Of a stretch of DNA of 14,399 nucleotides, positions 1-8,385 are shown piece by piece; within the stretch, counting starts at the first letter, position 1; each line of letters starts with the position of its first letter. The stretch spans positions 1 through 14,399 of the forward strand of contig JAZDMW010000035.1 in assembly GCA_043800545.1 (NCBI GenBank), given 5' to 3'. The notes beneath the pieces were generated by a model. The model was not told where the DNA came from, made no database searches, and worked only from the letters and a program-made list of their open reading frames with translations. The stretch is from 1-14-0-20-39-34 sp043800545. GTDB lineage: Bacteria > Patescibacteriota > Patescibacteriia > Magasanikbacterales > UBA922. The position numbers were made by a program, and so were the translations under genes.

Positions 1-66
1 TATATATATCTCATAGCCTAAAAATATACATAAAATTAACACTATTGATATTATAATATATTTCAT
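1..66 (-). CDS. Partial N-terminus of a possible membrane or exported protein downstream of the RHS toxin
   Basis: An ATG at 66-64 on the minus strand opens a frame that stays open to the window edge, giving 22 residues. They begin MKYII and continue as an almost unbroken hydrophobic stretch (Ile, Leu, Val, Phe, one Cys at about residue 14) up to GYE, which fits a signal peptide or a first membrane segment. The frame starts 17 bases after the RHS stop codon and on the same strand, so it would be co-transcribed. The gene directly behind a polymorphic toxin is often its immunity protein, so that is the leading guess, but nothing in the visible residues identifies a family. No Shine-Dalgarno site is visible, though most genes here lack one. 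The stretch is short and AT-rich, so chance is a real alternative. Confidence 0.4.
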   Translation of the reverse strand, partial: MKYIIISIVLILCIFLGYEIYI

Positions 67-83
67 ATTTATTATTTATATAA

Positions 84-731
84 TTAATTATCCTTATAAT
101 TCCATTCCCATCCCGATTCTCCGTCTGGGACATCTTCGTCCATATGTTTATCCCTTATGACCGGATTATCATTATCACCGTCAAAACTTACCCCACCTCT
201 AGCCCCAAATACAGGAACTCCAAAATGATTTGCAAATGCTTGTGCAATACTTCCACCTTCTATGTGACTAGAAGCATTACAAGAAAACAAATATATATTT
301 GCATATTTCCAAATATTTTGTTTTGGTAAACTAGACACCTTAATATCCTTCGTAGAATTATAGTCTGGATCATTATCACTTACAATATAGGTTTTTTTCA
401 CGTCATTTAGCGTCAACCCCGTTTCATATCCATGTCCAAAATATGCCAACAAATGTATATTTTGATTATTATTTAATGCTGAAATCCATGCATTCGTGGT
501 ACTACCATCCAATATTTGAAATTCTATTGATGTATCCTCCTGTTTTTTCTGATTGGTCCATTGATTTGCCATTGAATAAAAGAATTCACTTTGTCCCCAC
601 CTTTGTGGTCTACTCCAAATTGAAGGATTAGCACCATAAAATACTAAACCAACTTTTGCAAGATCCTTCTCATTTTTCTGAACATGTTCTTCATTCTTTT
701 CCTGCTTGTCTTTTAAAGTGTTATCCTCTAT
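84..731 (-). other. C-terminal effector tip of the RHS protein: caspase-like (clan CD) cysteine peptidase domain
   Basis: About 215 residues follow the RHS core motif DPTG (2546-2549). A charged Lys/Glu linker leads into a predicted first strand (GLVFYGAN). A strand ending in the motif YFGHG places His at 2650, and a second strand ending LFSCNAS places Cys at 2701, the only Cys in the tip. After it come a helix (IAQAFANHFG) and a strand (VPVFGARGG). A strand-HG turn and a strand-SC turn about 50 residues apart is the catalytic dyad layout of caspase, CHAT, C80 and DUF4347-like domains, and the last part matches the way such domains continue in other RHS proteins. The subfamily cannot be decided by eye. 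It may cut target proteins after delivery or may process the RHS protein itself. Confidence 0.7.
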
Positions 732-3700
732 CTCCCCCGTCGGATCCACAAACTTCAGCGGATTATTCTGTACGTATATATATCTATTTTTGGATAGGGT
801 TTGTCCATCTTGTCCAAGGTAGGAATCCCTTTCAATGAATCTTCCTAGGTTTGGATTATAGTATCTTGCGTTATAGTAGTAGAGTTCAGATTCTTGATCT
901 TTTTCTTGGTTCGTGAATAAAGAGTTTGTTTCTTTTGTTCCTTGGTATCCTATGGTATTACCAAATGGTTCGTATTCGTATTCTCCTATTATTTCACTAT
1001 TTGTATTTGTGAGGAGTATGGTACTTCCGAGGATGTCTGTATGGATATATGTTACTTCTTGGTTTGTATTATTTATTTCTGCTATTTGGTCTATTCCGTA
1101 TATATTTGTTTTTGTTGTTTGTCCATTTTGGTTTAGTTCACTGTATACTCTAAGACCGTTGTTGATGTAGTATGTTGTATCTGTATTATTTACAGTCTTT
1201 TTTATTCTATTTCCATTATTATCGTAAGCAAAGGTAAGAGTATTTTGTGAGAGTTGTGGGAGGAATGCTGGTCTACTGTTATCTGTGTAGGTTATTTGTT
1301 TGAGATTATTTTCTATATCCCAGGTATATCCTACAGTTCTCAGTGGATCATTTCCTCTTGTATATACTTCTTGTGTGATGTTTCCATTATTATTGTATAT
1401 ATTTACTACATTGAGTATACCATTTACAGCATAATTTGATAATTCATTGGTATTTGGAGTATATGTATATGTCGTATTATCTGCATCATATGCATAACTA
1501 GTTCTGTTTCCCCAAACATCGTAATTATATCCCTGATCCACTACATCTCCAGTATTTGCATAGTCTACAGTTTTGAGCTGATTCAGGTTGTCGTAAGTAT
1601 AGCGGATGGTTCTCTCCCCTTTCTCTGTCACTTCTGTTCTGTTATTTTCTGCATCATAGTCATACTCATGACTCCATACCACTTCATTCATTGGATTGGT
1701 GATTGTTTGGAGTGTCAATCTCTGTGTTGCATCATAGGTAAAGTCGGTTACAAAACCATTTGCATAGGTAATCTTTCTTGGACTTCCATATGCATAATAT
1801 ACATAGGTAGCTAATCTGATACCATTTACATTCACATATACCAATTCTCCTTTTCCATCATACACATACTCTGTTGTATTAATACCATCACTCAAAGTAC
1901 GCACATTATTGTTCTTCCAATAAGTACGTGTCAATGTTTTTGTTTGTTCACTTAGATCTGCAAGAGTAATATTTTCTACTGTATTTCTATTCTTGTAATC
2001 ATACTCATATGTCACTGTCTGTTCTGGTACTGCTGTCAATGTTGTATTATCCCAGTTATCGTAAGCAGAGGTGACAAGAGAATTATCTGACAATGTTTTT
2101 GTCAGTGGTCTTTCGAGTGAATCGTATGTATATGTAGTCACTTGTCCTTCTCCATCTGTCTTTGTCAAAATATTACTATTTTGATCATAAGTATATGTTT
2201 CCAACTTATTTCCAGGATTCATTACCTGTTTTACTCTTCCGAGTACATCATAGGTATATCCTGTAATTTTTCCAGCAATATTTTCACTGGTTCTATTTCC
2301 ATTGTTATCGTAAACATAGGTAGTCACTGTACCTTGTGTATTTATCTCAGAAATACGTCTCCCTAATTTATCATAGGTAAATGTGGTGATATATCCACGT
2401 CCATTTTGTTCAGTCAAAAGATTCCCTATTGCGTCATATGTGTAATTTCTTGTATTACCAAGTGCATCTGTAATTTGTGTCACTCTATTTACACTGTCGT
2501 ATATATAGCTCGTTGTGGTATTGTCTGGATATAACACAGTCTCAGATAATTTATTTCCATTTTTATCATACGAATTTCGTGTGGTACCACCTCGTGAATC
2601 CATGATATCTATAAGCCGGTTAAACTCATCATAGGTATATGTATACATGACTCCTGCAACATCTGTACTGGTTTCTAAATTCCCGACATTATCATATGCA
2701 AAAGTTGCTTTATTTCCATAGGCATCAATTTCTTCTGTTTTTCTTCCAAGCTGATCATACACATACTGTGTCACATGCTCATTTTTTGTACCATCTGTAT
2801 TCTGTCTATCGATGACTTTTGTTATTTGCCCATTTTTATTATACCAATACCATGTTTCTTTACTTTGTGCATTGATGGTTTTTATGAGTCTATTTGCTTC
2901 ATCATATACAGAGGTTGTACTGTGACCATTTGCATTACGGAGTGTTGGGTCAATATATGCACGTGGAGACAACTCCCCTACTTTGTTTCCAGCATTATCG
3001 TAAAAATATTGTACAGTATTTCCTAATGCATCAATTACATATGTTGTACGGTCATTGTTATCAAAAATCGTTTGTGTTGTATTTCCATTTGGATCGGTTG
3101 TTGCAATGAGTCTATCAAAACCATCATAGGTTGAGAGAGTAGATATATATGTATCAACACCAGTATACTGTTTTGTTTCTCTTAAATTATTTCTTGTATC
3201 ATAGACATACTCTGTCTTTTGTCCTGCGGAATTTTCTTCCCGTACAACATTTCCCTTTGCATCATATGTGTATGTTGTTGTGAGAACAGGAGTTATGGTT
3301 TGTGTCATTCTTCCACTTTCATCATAAACATAACTTGTAAGATTTCCATTGCCATCCATTTCACCAACAAGGCGTCCAATATTATCATAAGTACTACTGG
3401 TAATAATATGATCACCATTGTGAGCAACACGAATTGTCTGTAAAAGACTCGCAGTGATATTGGTATCATAGACATACTGTGTACGACGCATCATTTCGTC
3501 AAGAATTGCGGTTCTATGGCCTTCTATATCGTATTCATACTGTTTTATACCTCCCACTGGATTTACCTCACGTACGAGGTTATTTTGATTATCATATGCA
3601 TAGGTATATCTATTTCCTTCTGGATCAGTATAGCTTGTTCTATTTCCATACACATCATAGGTGTATGTCTTTCTAATTATTTGTTCTGTACCATCAACAA

Positions 3701-6700
3701 GATGCACTGTTTTTGTTTCTGTCAGTCTATAATTTCCATTTGCATCATATGTATACGTAGTAGTATTTCCATTCTTTTCTGTATGTGTCAAAACATTACC
3801 ATATTGATCATATGTATAACTCTCAACAAATCCCATTGGATCTGTCACAGAAAGTACATTTCCATTTGCAGGATCAATGGTATATGAGGTAACTCGTTCA
3901 ATTGCAGGAGAAATTGGATTCTGTAAATCTGTTACAATTTCTCGTTTTTCTGTGACACGATTAAATGATCCATAGATATAATGAATTTCTGTATGCCAAC
4001 GCTCAGTATCTGGAAGAATTGTACGGATTACACGACGTTCATTATCGTATTCATAGGTCGTTGTCAGATTATTTTGATCTATCTCAGCGACAACCATTCC
4101 TTCTGCATTACGCATCTTTTTCATGCTATTTCCATCTTTGTCTGAAGAAAAAATTCTGAGATGGTTTTCGTCAAAACATACTTTTCTTTCTTGTACTGAA
4201 CCTTCTGTATTATATTCTTTTGTAATACTGCAATAACTACTTGCGGGTACCTCAATATCTGCACCGGTAAATGCGAGATCATATATGCGTCTCTTTGTTT
4301 CCACTTCATCTTTACTTGGATTATGTTCATATTGTACCGTTACACGTCCCAAATCATCATATTCATTGTACAAAATAGTCCCACGTGGATCGGTATGTGT
4401 TGCTATGCGATTTTCTACATCATGTGTAAAACTATCTATTTCATGGGTGGTAATTCCAGCCTGTACAATGGTTTTATCCACTGATACCAAATTGAGTTCT
4501 TCGTCATAGGTGTAGTCTATTGTACGAATGTTTTCTGCATCCCAATTTACTTCAATACGCTTTATTTTATCCCATTCTTCTGACAAATCTACTCCATAGG
4601 TAAATGTAATAGTTCGGCCAGATGGATCAGTCACACTGGTTAGCATTGGAACTCCGCGGATGTCTGTATAATTATATCTAAAAATATTACCATTTGTATC
4701 TGTTATCTCAGACAACAAAATAAAATTTTCTACAACGATATTTCCATAAATATATTTTGTACCATCTATTTTTTCTAACACAAGTTGTCCTTCATTCCAA
4801 TACAATTTATCTGTCTCACCAGGTGCCGTCACAAAAGTTTGTCCTGCATCATTTGTAGCAAATTCTGCAATTTGTGTTCCCGCTTTATATACGATAATTT
4901 CTTTTGTGGTTGGATCTTGATATGAATACTGATTATACGAAAATGTCCAACCATTTCCAAAACGACCACTTCTTTCAACTATTTTACTGTTATACACGCG
5001 AGTTATATCAAAATCTACTCCACGACCAGGGATACTTAAATCTATTTGTGTATGTTCAAATGATCCGGTACGAATATTTACTGGATCACCATCACTATTT
5101 TTATCTTTCAAATCATTTTCTTTCTTTTGTGTTGTATCCTTTACAGCCGAATAGACATGAGATGCATCTTGTTGTACCGTGGTAACTTGTTCATCTGAAC
5201 CAACTATAGCCTCTGTAACATTTACTATTCCATCTTCATCAGTATCTATATTCTCCCCTCCTTGTTCAGGTGGTGCAATGTAATAACTTTCAATATATAT
5301 GTTTTCTACGCTTGCTCGTGTATTATTCCCCTCATTAATTTCTGAGATACTATTATTTGGGTCTATGACTACCTCCAATTGATATCTTCCAGAAGTATAT
5401 ACATTTTCTGGTATTGTACCAGTAAGAGTAAAAGTACTACTCATATTTACTCCTAAATTCACTGAAATAGGCGAAATATTCGTCAACGTATAGACATTAT
5501 TTGAATTATTTATATCTTTTAGGTTGAGTCTATATTGAATATTATTTGCGGCAATATTTCCATCATTCCTTAATGTTACATTTGTTGAAATGGTTTGCCC
5601 TGAATATTTTGTACCCGCATTATTTATAGTTACTTGTGTCGGATCTAAATCCTGTGCACCAAGTACATTTACTTGAAATGCATACTTATTATTATTTTCA
5701 TTTTCTTCAGCAATCGTGTTATCTCCATCCACAAACACTGATAAATAATATGTTCCGGGAATGGTGCTCGTAGGAATCGTATAATTTAAATTTCTAAATA
5801 AAGCATCATCGTTTGGATCAAGACTAAAAAATGAACTATCATCCACATATGGAGCACCATAATCTGCACTTCCTGGTGTAAAACGATAATATATCATAGC
5901 CTCTGAAAGCTGATTTCCTTGACCAATATTATCTATACTATATGATATTTGTGCATCCTGAAGTGGAATTACGTTAGCACCGCTATTTAATATAGGATTT
6001 GTAATTGTAAAATCTGGTCTTCTTGTATCTCGAACAACAAATGGGGCTCCCTCTTTATTATTATTTTCATTTGATTCTCCAATGCTACGATTCGAATCAA
6101 CATAAAAACAATAGTATTTTATAACATTGCTTAATGTTCCTTCTGGAATCACATAAGATGATGTTTCTGTTGACACTTGATTGACATTCAAACTCGGAAA
6201 TGAATCATTATCAATATAATCATTTTCCCAATCACAAATATCACTTATATAATAACTTACAATCCCATTTGCACCAGTAGAAGTATTCCCTTGATTAATA
6301 ATATCCATGGTAAAGTTCACTTGTTCACCTGGTGAATATTCATTTCGATCCGTGAATGCTTGTTGAATCGCTAAATCTGGTTGTCCATTTGAAGTAATTA
6401 CTTCTAAATATGGTGAAGTGTTGTCTGCACTTCGTGATGACTTGAAATATAATAGTCTACTTGCCCAGCTTGCTGGAGGACTATTTCCATTTAACCACAG
6501 ACCTGATGGTTGAACTAAAATCCCCCTATGACTTGCTGTTCCTAAAAACCATTTGCTTGTCATATTTGTAATATCAAAAGAAAACCAACGATTTTGATTT
6601 CCATTTGATGTTACTGATACGCTTGAAGACTCATCAGCCGAATTTCGGAAAGTATTGTAACTATAATTACTTTCTAATTGCACTTCTGAAAGTGCATAAT

Positions 6701-8381
6701 TCCATGCCTGAGTTATTCTAGACGCAGATAAATTTACAACATTATCAGTTCCAGGGCCAAAATCTCTATAGTACATTTTTAGACTAGCAGAAGTAACAAC
6801 ATTTCCCTGTAAACTTGGAAAATCTGTAGAAAAATATAAAATTCCATGAAATGATTTCGTCTCTTGTGTACCATTATCCCAATATTTTCCAACTCGAATA
6901 ATTTCATCCATATTGAATCTTTCTGTGCTCACAAGAGGTCTTGCTCCGTTTATTGCCTTTACATCCATGTTATATATAGTACACAAAAATACATTGTACC
7001 CTGGACTCACTGCACCTTCACGACACAAAGAATAGTTTGGATCAATTGTTATTGGATATACCCTATTTTTATTCAGCAAATATGTGGTATCAAGTGATAA
7101 ACCAATTCGTAGGAGACCATCATTTACTTCCACAACTTGTTTTACAGGATATACTCCTTTATCTGTATAAATATCTTTTACTGATGCATCAAAATAGATT
7201 GCATCACTTATAGTAAATACGAATCCATTTCCATCTTTGATAGTAATATCACCCACTACATCAAGTTTCCCTGTTAATATTTTTCCTTCTTCATTGTATA
7301 CCTGACCACCCTTTGGAAGTTGTACATTTTCCCAGAATGTAACCTGGCTACCTTTTACAATATTTTGTAATGGCTTTTTAATAATTATAGCTTTTTGTCT
7401 ATATCGCTCACTATCTGTAAACTTAATGTCCACATCTGGATACACATCACTTATATGTGCAACATTTGATGTTCCTTCTAATGTATTTTTAATATTCAAA
7501 ATATTTGGTTCAAGATATTCTTTTTCATTGTAATACATTTTTCCAACCTGGAAATTCATGGCATCATATTCTCCAAAAGGAACAGAATAAAGTTCATTTT
7601 TTGCTCCCTTTTCTGGAGTTATCTGTGTTTCACTCTGTTCAAAAAACCAATTCCAATCTTCACCACGAAATTGCCATTTATGAAGTCCTGTATTCCAATA
7701 CTTTAATCGAGAATTTGTATACATCCTATATACATTTTTTCCATTTCCAAGATATGCTACTTCCGTGTAATCATCCACAGGATAAAAATTGTCATGTGTA
7801 ATCTGATCAATCTTTTCTTGTAATTTTTCTGGAGTTGGTTCATCAACAAAAAAAGTTTGTACTGGTTCAACAATTTTTTCATCCACGAAATCTAAAACTG
7901 TTTCAATTACGTTTTCAATTGTATTTAACACACCAGTTTCTTCAGTGCTTTCATCTGTACTGGTTGTCATGATTTCCTCAATTTGTATCCCCTCTGTTGT
8001 TGTAGATATATTCAATTGATCCAGCCCTATTGTTTCTGTAACAGCGACAGTATCCAAGATATTTGGTGTCATGACATATGAAGATGTTGTAGAATCTTCA
8101 TGAGTTTCATCTATAACTAAATTATCAACCGTATTTCCATTACTATCCAGGAGTTGTAAACTCTCTGTTTGCACCTGATCAATTTCTTCAGGAACAAAAT
8201 CTATTGATTCTACAACTGCTTCGTCCGTACTGACAGCATCTAATGTAAAACCAGATTGGTTATCATTATTTGATTCAACAATGATATCCTCTGCAAATAC
8301 TGCAACTGTAGGATACATGGCAAAGTATACTGCAAAAAAAGTAATTATTATTTTTTTCATATATGTAAAGTTATTTGCCAT
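84..8381 (-). CDS. Giant secreted RHS/YD-repeat protein with DNRLRE, CARDB and DUF6531 domains and a caspase-like C-terminal tip
   Basis: Predicted exported polymorphic toxin or surface protein of 2,765 residues. In order: signal peptide (about 8-31, basic MKK start, hydrophobic core, VFA before EDI); acidic Ser/Thr/Glu-rich spacer (32-195); the domain that usually precedes DNRLRE (about 200-450, ending YPITIDPN); DNRLRE-type region (about 453-665); three CARDB Ig-like domains (about 668-785, 788-905, 913-1030), each closing with a variant of NENNN; a short Asp-rich calcium-binding-like segment (TDEDG, about 1048); DUF6531 (about 1097-1170, DPVNIRTGSF); about 40 YD repeats (1160-2460); RHS core (2466-2550, ending DPTG); variable tip (2551-2765). 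The RHS repeats are known to form a shell that encloses the tip. Start: the ATG at 8381 lies 4 bases after the previous stop, but the ATG at 8360 (residue 8) gives a more typical signal peptide. Neither has a clear Shine-Dalgarno site. Residues are numbered from 8381. Confidence 0.93.
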   Translation of the reverse strand: MANNFTYMKKIIITFFAVYFAMYPTVAVFAEDIIVESNNDNQSGFTLDAVSTDEAVVESIDFVPEEIDQVQTESLQLLDSNGNTVDNLVIDETHEDSTTSSYVMTPNILDTVAVTETIGLDQLNISTTTEGIQIEEIMTTSTDESTEETGVLNTIENVIETVLDFVDEKIVEPVQTFFVDEPTPEKLQEKIDQITHDNFYPVDDYTEVAYLGNGKNVYRMYTNSRLKYWNTGLHKWQFRGEDWNWFFEQSETQITPEKGAKNELYSVPFGEYDAMNFQVGKMYYNEKEYLEPNILNIKNTLEGTSNVAHISDVYPDVDIKFTDSERYRQKAIIIKKPLQNIVKGSQVTFWENVQLPKGGQVYNEEGKILTGKLDVVGDITIKDGNGFVFTISDAIYFDASVKDIYTDKGVYPVKQVVEVNDGLLRIGLSLDTTYLLNKNRVYPITIDPNYSLCREGAVSPGYNVFLCTIYNMDVKAINGARPLVSTERFNMDEIIRVGKYWDNGTQETKSFHGILYFSTDFPSLQGNVVTSASLKMYYRDFGPGTDNVVNLSASRITQAWNYALSEVQLESNYSYNTFRNSADESSSVSVTSNGNQNRWFSFDITNMTSKWFLGTASHRGILVQPSGLWLNGNSPPASWASRLLYFKSSRSADNTSPYLEVITSNGQPDLAIQQAFTDRNEYSPGEQVNFTMDIINQGNTSTGANGIVSYYISDICDWENDYIDNDSFPSLNVNQVSTETSSYVIPEGTLSNVIKYYCFYVDSNRSIGESNENNNKEGAPFVVRDTRRPDFTITNPILNSGANVIPLQDAQISYSIDNIGQGNQLSEAMIYYRFTPGSADYGAPYVDDSSFFSLDPNDDALFRNLNYTIPTSTIPGTYYLSVFVDGDNTIAEENENNNKYAFQVNVLGAQDLDPTQVTINNAGTKYSGQTISTNVTLRNDGNIAANNIQYRLNLKDINNSNNVYTLTNISPISVNLGVNMSSTFTLTGTIPENVYTSGRYQLEVVIDPNNSISEINEGNNTRASVENIYIESYYIAPPEQGGENIDTDEDGIVNVTEAIVGSDEQVTTVQQDASHVYSAVKDTTQKKENDLKDKNSDGDPVNIRTGSFEHTQIDLSIPGRGVDFDITRVYNSKIVERSGRFGNGWTFSYNQYSYQDPTTKEIIVYKAGTQIAEFATNDAGQTFVTAPGETDKLYWNEGQLVLEKIDGTKYIYGNIVVENFILLSEITDTNGNIFRYNYTDIRGVPMLTSVTDPSGRTITFTYGVDLSEEWDKIKRIEVNWDAENIRTIDYTYDEELNLVSVDKTIVQAGITTHEIDSFTHDVENRIATHTDPRGTILYNEYDDLGRVTVQYEHNPSKDEVETKRRIYDLAFTGADIEVPASSYCSITKEYNTEGSVQERKVCFDENHLRIFSSDKDGNSMKKMRNAEGMVVAEIDQNNLTTTYEYDNERRVIRTILPDTERWHTEIHYIYGSFNRVTEKREIVTDLQNPISPAIERVTSYTIDPANGNVLSVTDPMGFVESYTYDQYGNVLTHTEKNGNTTTYTYDANGNYRLTETKTVHLVDGTEQIIRKTYTYDVYGNRTSYTDPEGNRYTYAYDNQNNLVREVNPVGGIKQYEYDIEGHRTAILDEMMRRTQYVYDTNITASLLQTIRVAHNGDHIITSSTYDNIGRLVGEMDGNGNLTSYVYDESGRMTQTITPVLTTTYTYDAKGNVVREENSAGQKTEYVYDTRNNLRETKQYTGVDTYISTLSTYDGFDRLIATTDPNGNTTQTIFDNNDRTTYVIDALGNTVQYFYDNAGNKVGELSPRAYIDPTLRNANGHSTTSVYDEANRLIKTINAQSKETWYWYNKNGQITKVIDRQNTDGTKNEHVTQYVYDQLGRKTEEIDAYGNKATFAYDNVGNLETSTDVAGVMYTYTYDEFNRLIDIMDSRGGTTRNSYDKNGNKLSETVLYPDNTTTSYIYDSVNRVTQITDALGNTRNYTYDAIGNLLTEQNGRGYITTFTYDKLGRRISEINTQGTVTTYVYDNNGNRTSENIAGKITGYTYDVLGRVKQVMNPGNKLETYTYDQNSNILTKTDGEGQVTTYTYDSLERPLTKTLSDNSLVTSAYDNWDNTTLTAVPEQTVTYEYDYKNRNTVENITLADLSEQTKTLTRTYWKNNNVRTLSDGINTTEYVYDGKGELVYVNVNGIRLATYVYYAYGSPRKITYANGFVTDFTYDATQRLTLQTITNPMNEVVWSHEYDYDAENNRTEVTEKGERTIRYTYDNLNQLKTVDYANTGDVVDQGYNYDVWGNRTSYAYDADNTTYTYTPNTNELSNYAVNGILNVVNIYNNNGNITQEVYTRGNDPLRTVGYTWDIENNLKQITYTDNSRPAFLPQLSQNTLTFAYDNNGNRIKKTVNNTDTTYYINNGLRVYSELNQNGQTTKTNIYGIDQIAEINNTNQEVTYIHTDILGSTILLTNTNSEIIGEYEYEPFGNTIGYQGTKETNSLFTNQEKDQESELYYYNARYYNPNLGRFIERDSYLGQDGQTLSKNRYIYVQNNPLKFVDPTGEIEDNTLKDKQEKNEEHVQKNEKDLAKVGLVFYGANPSIWSRPQRWGQSEFFYSMANQWTNQKKQEDTSIEFQILDGSTTNAWISALNNNQNIHLLAYFGHGYETGLTLNDVKKTYIVSDNDPDYNSTKDIKVSSLPKQNIWKYANIYLFSCNASSHIEGGSIAQAFANHFGVPVFGARGGVSFDGDNDNPVIRDKHMDEDVPDGESGWEWNYKDN
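1002..4904 (-). repeat. YD (RHS) repeat array inside the giant protein
   Basis: About 40 degenerate repeats of roughly 20-25 codons, each carrying a variant of the pattern Y-T-Y-D-x-x-G-N or Y-D-x-x-G-R followed by a strand such as VTSVTDPNG. On the plus strand this shows as recurring forms of 'tttccatttgcatcatatgtgtatg'-like words (compare the stretches near 3245-3275 and 3730-3760). The copies have diverged at the DNA level, so this is a protein repeat and not a recent tandem DNA duplication. In known RHS structures these repeats form a beta-strand cocoon around the C-terminal toxin. Confidence 0.9.
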
Positions 8382-8385
8382 ATAA

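Noticed and set aside
2000..2800. Possible transposase or other gene embedded in the RHS array
   Set aside because: The minus-strand frame is continuous and every segment reads as YD repeats.
1002..4904. Recurring short words on the plus strand that could suggest a CRISPR or tandem DNA repeat
   Set aside because: The words are degenerate, in one reading frame and spaced as YD repeat codons; there are no exact repeats with regular unique spacers.
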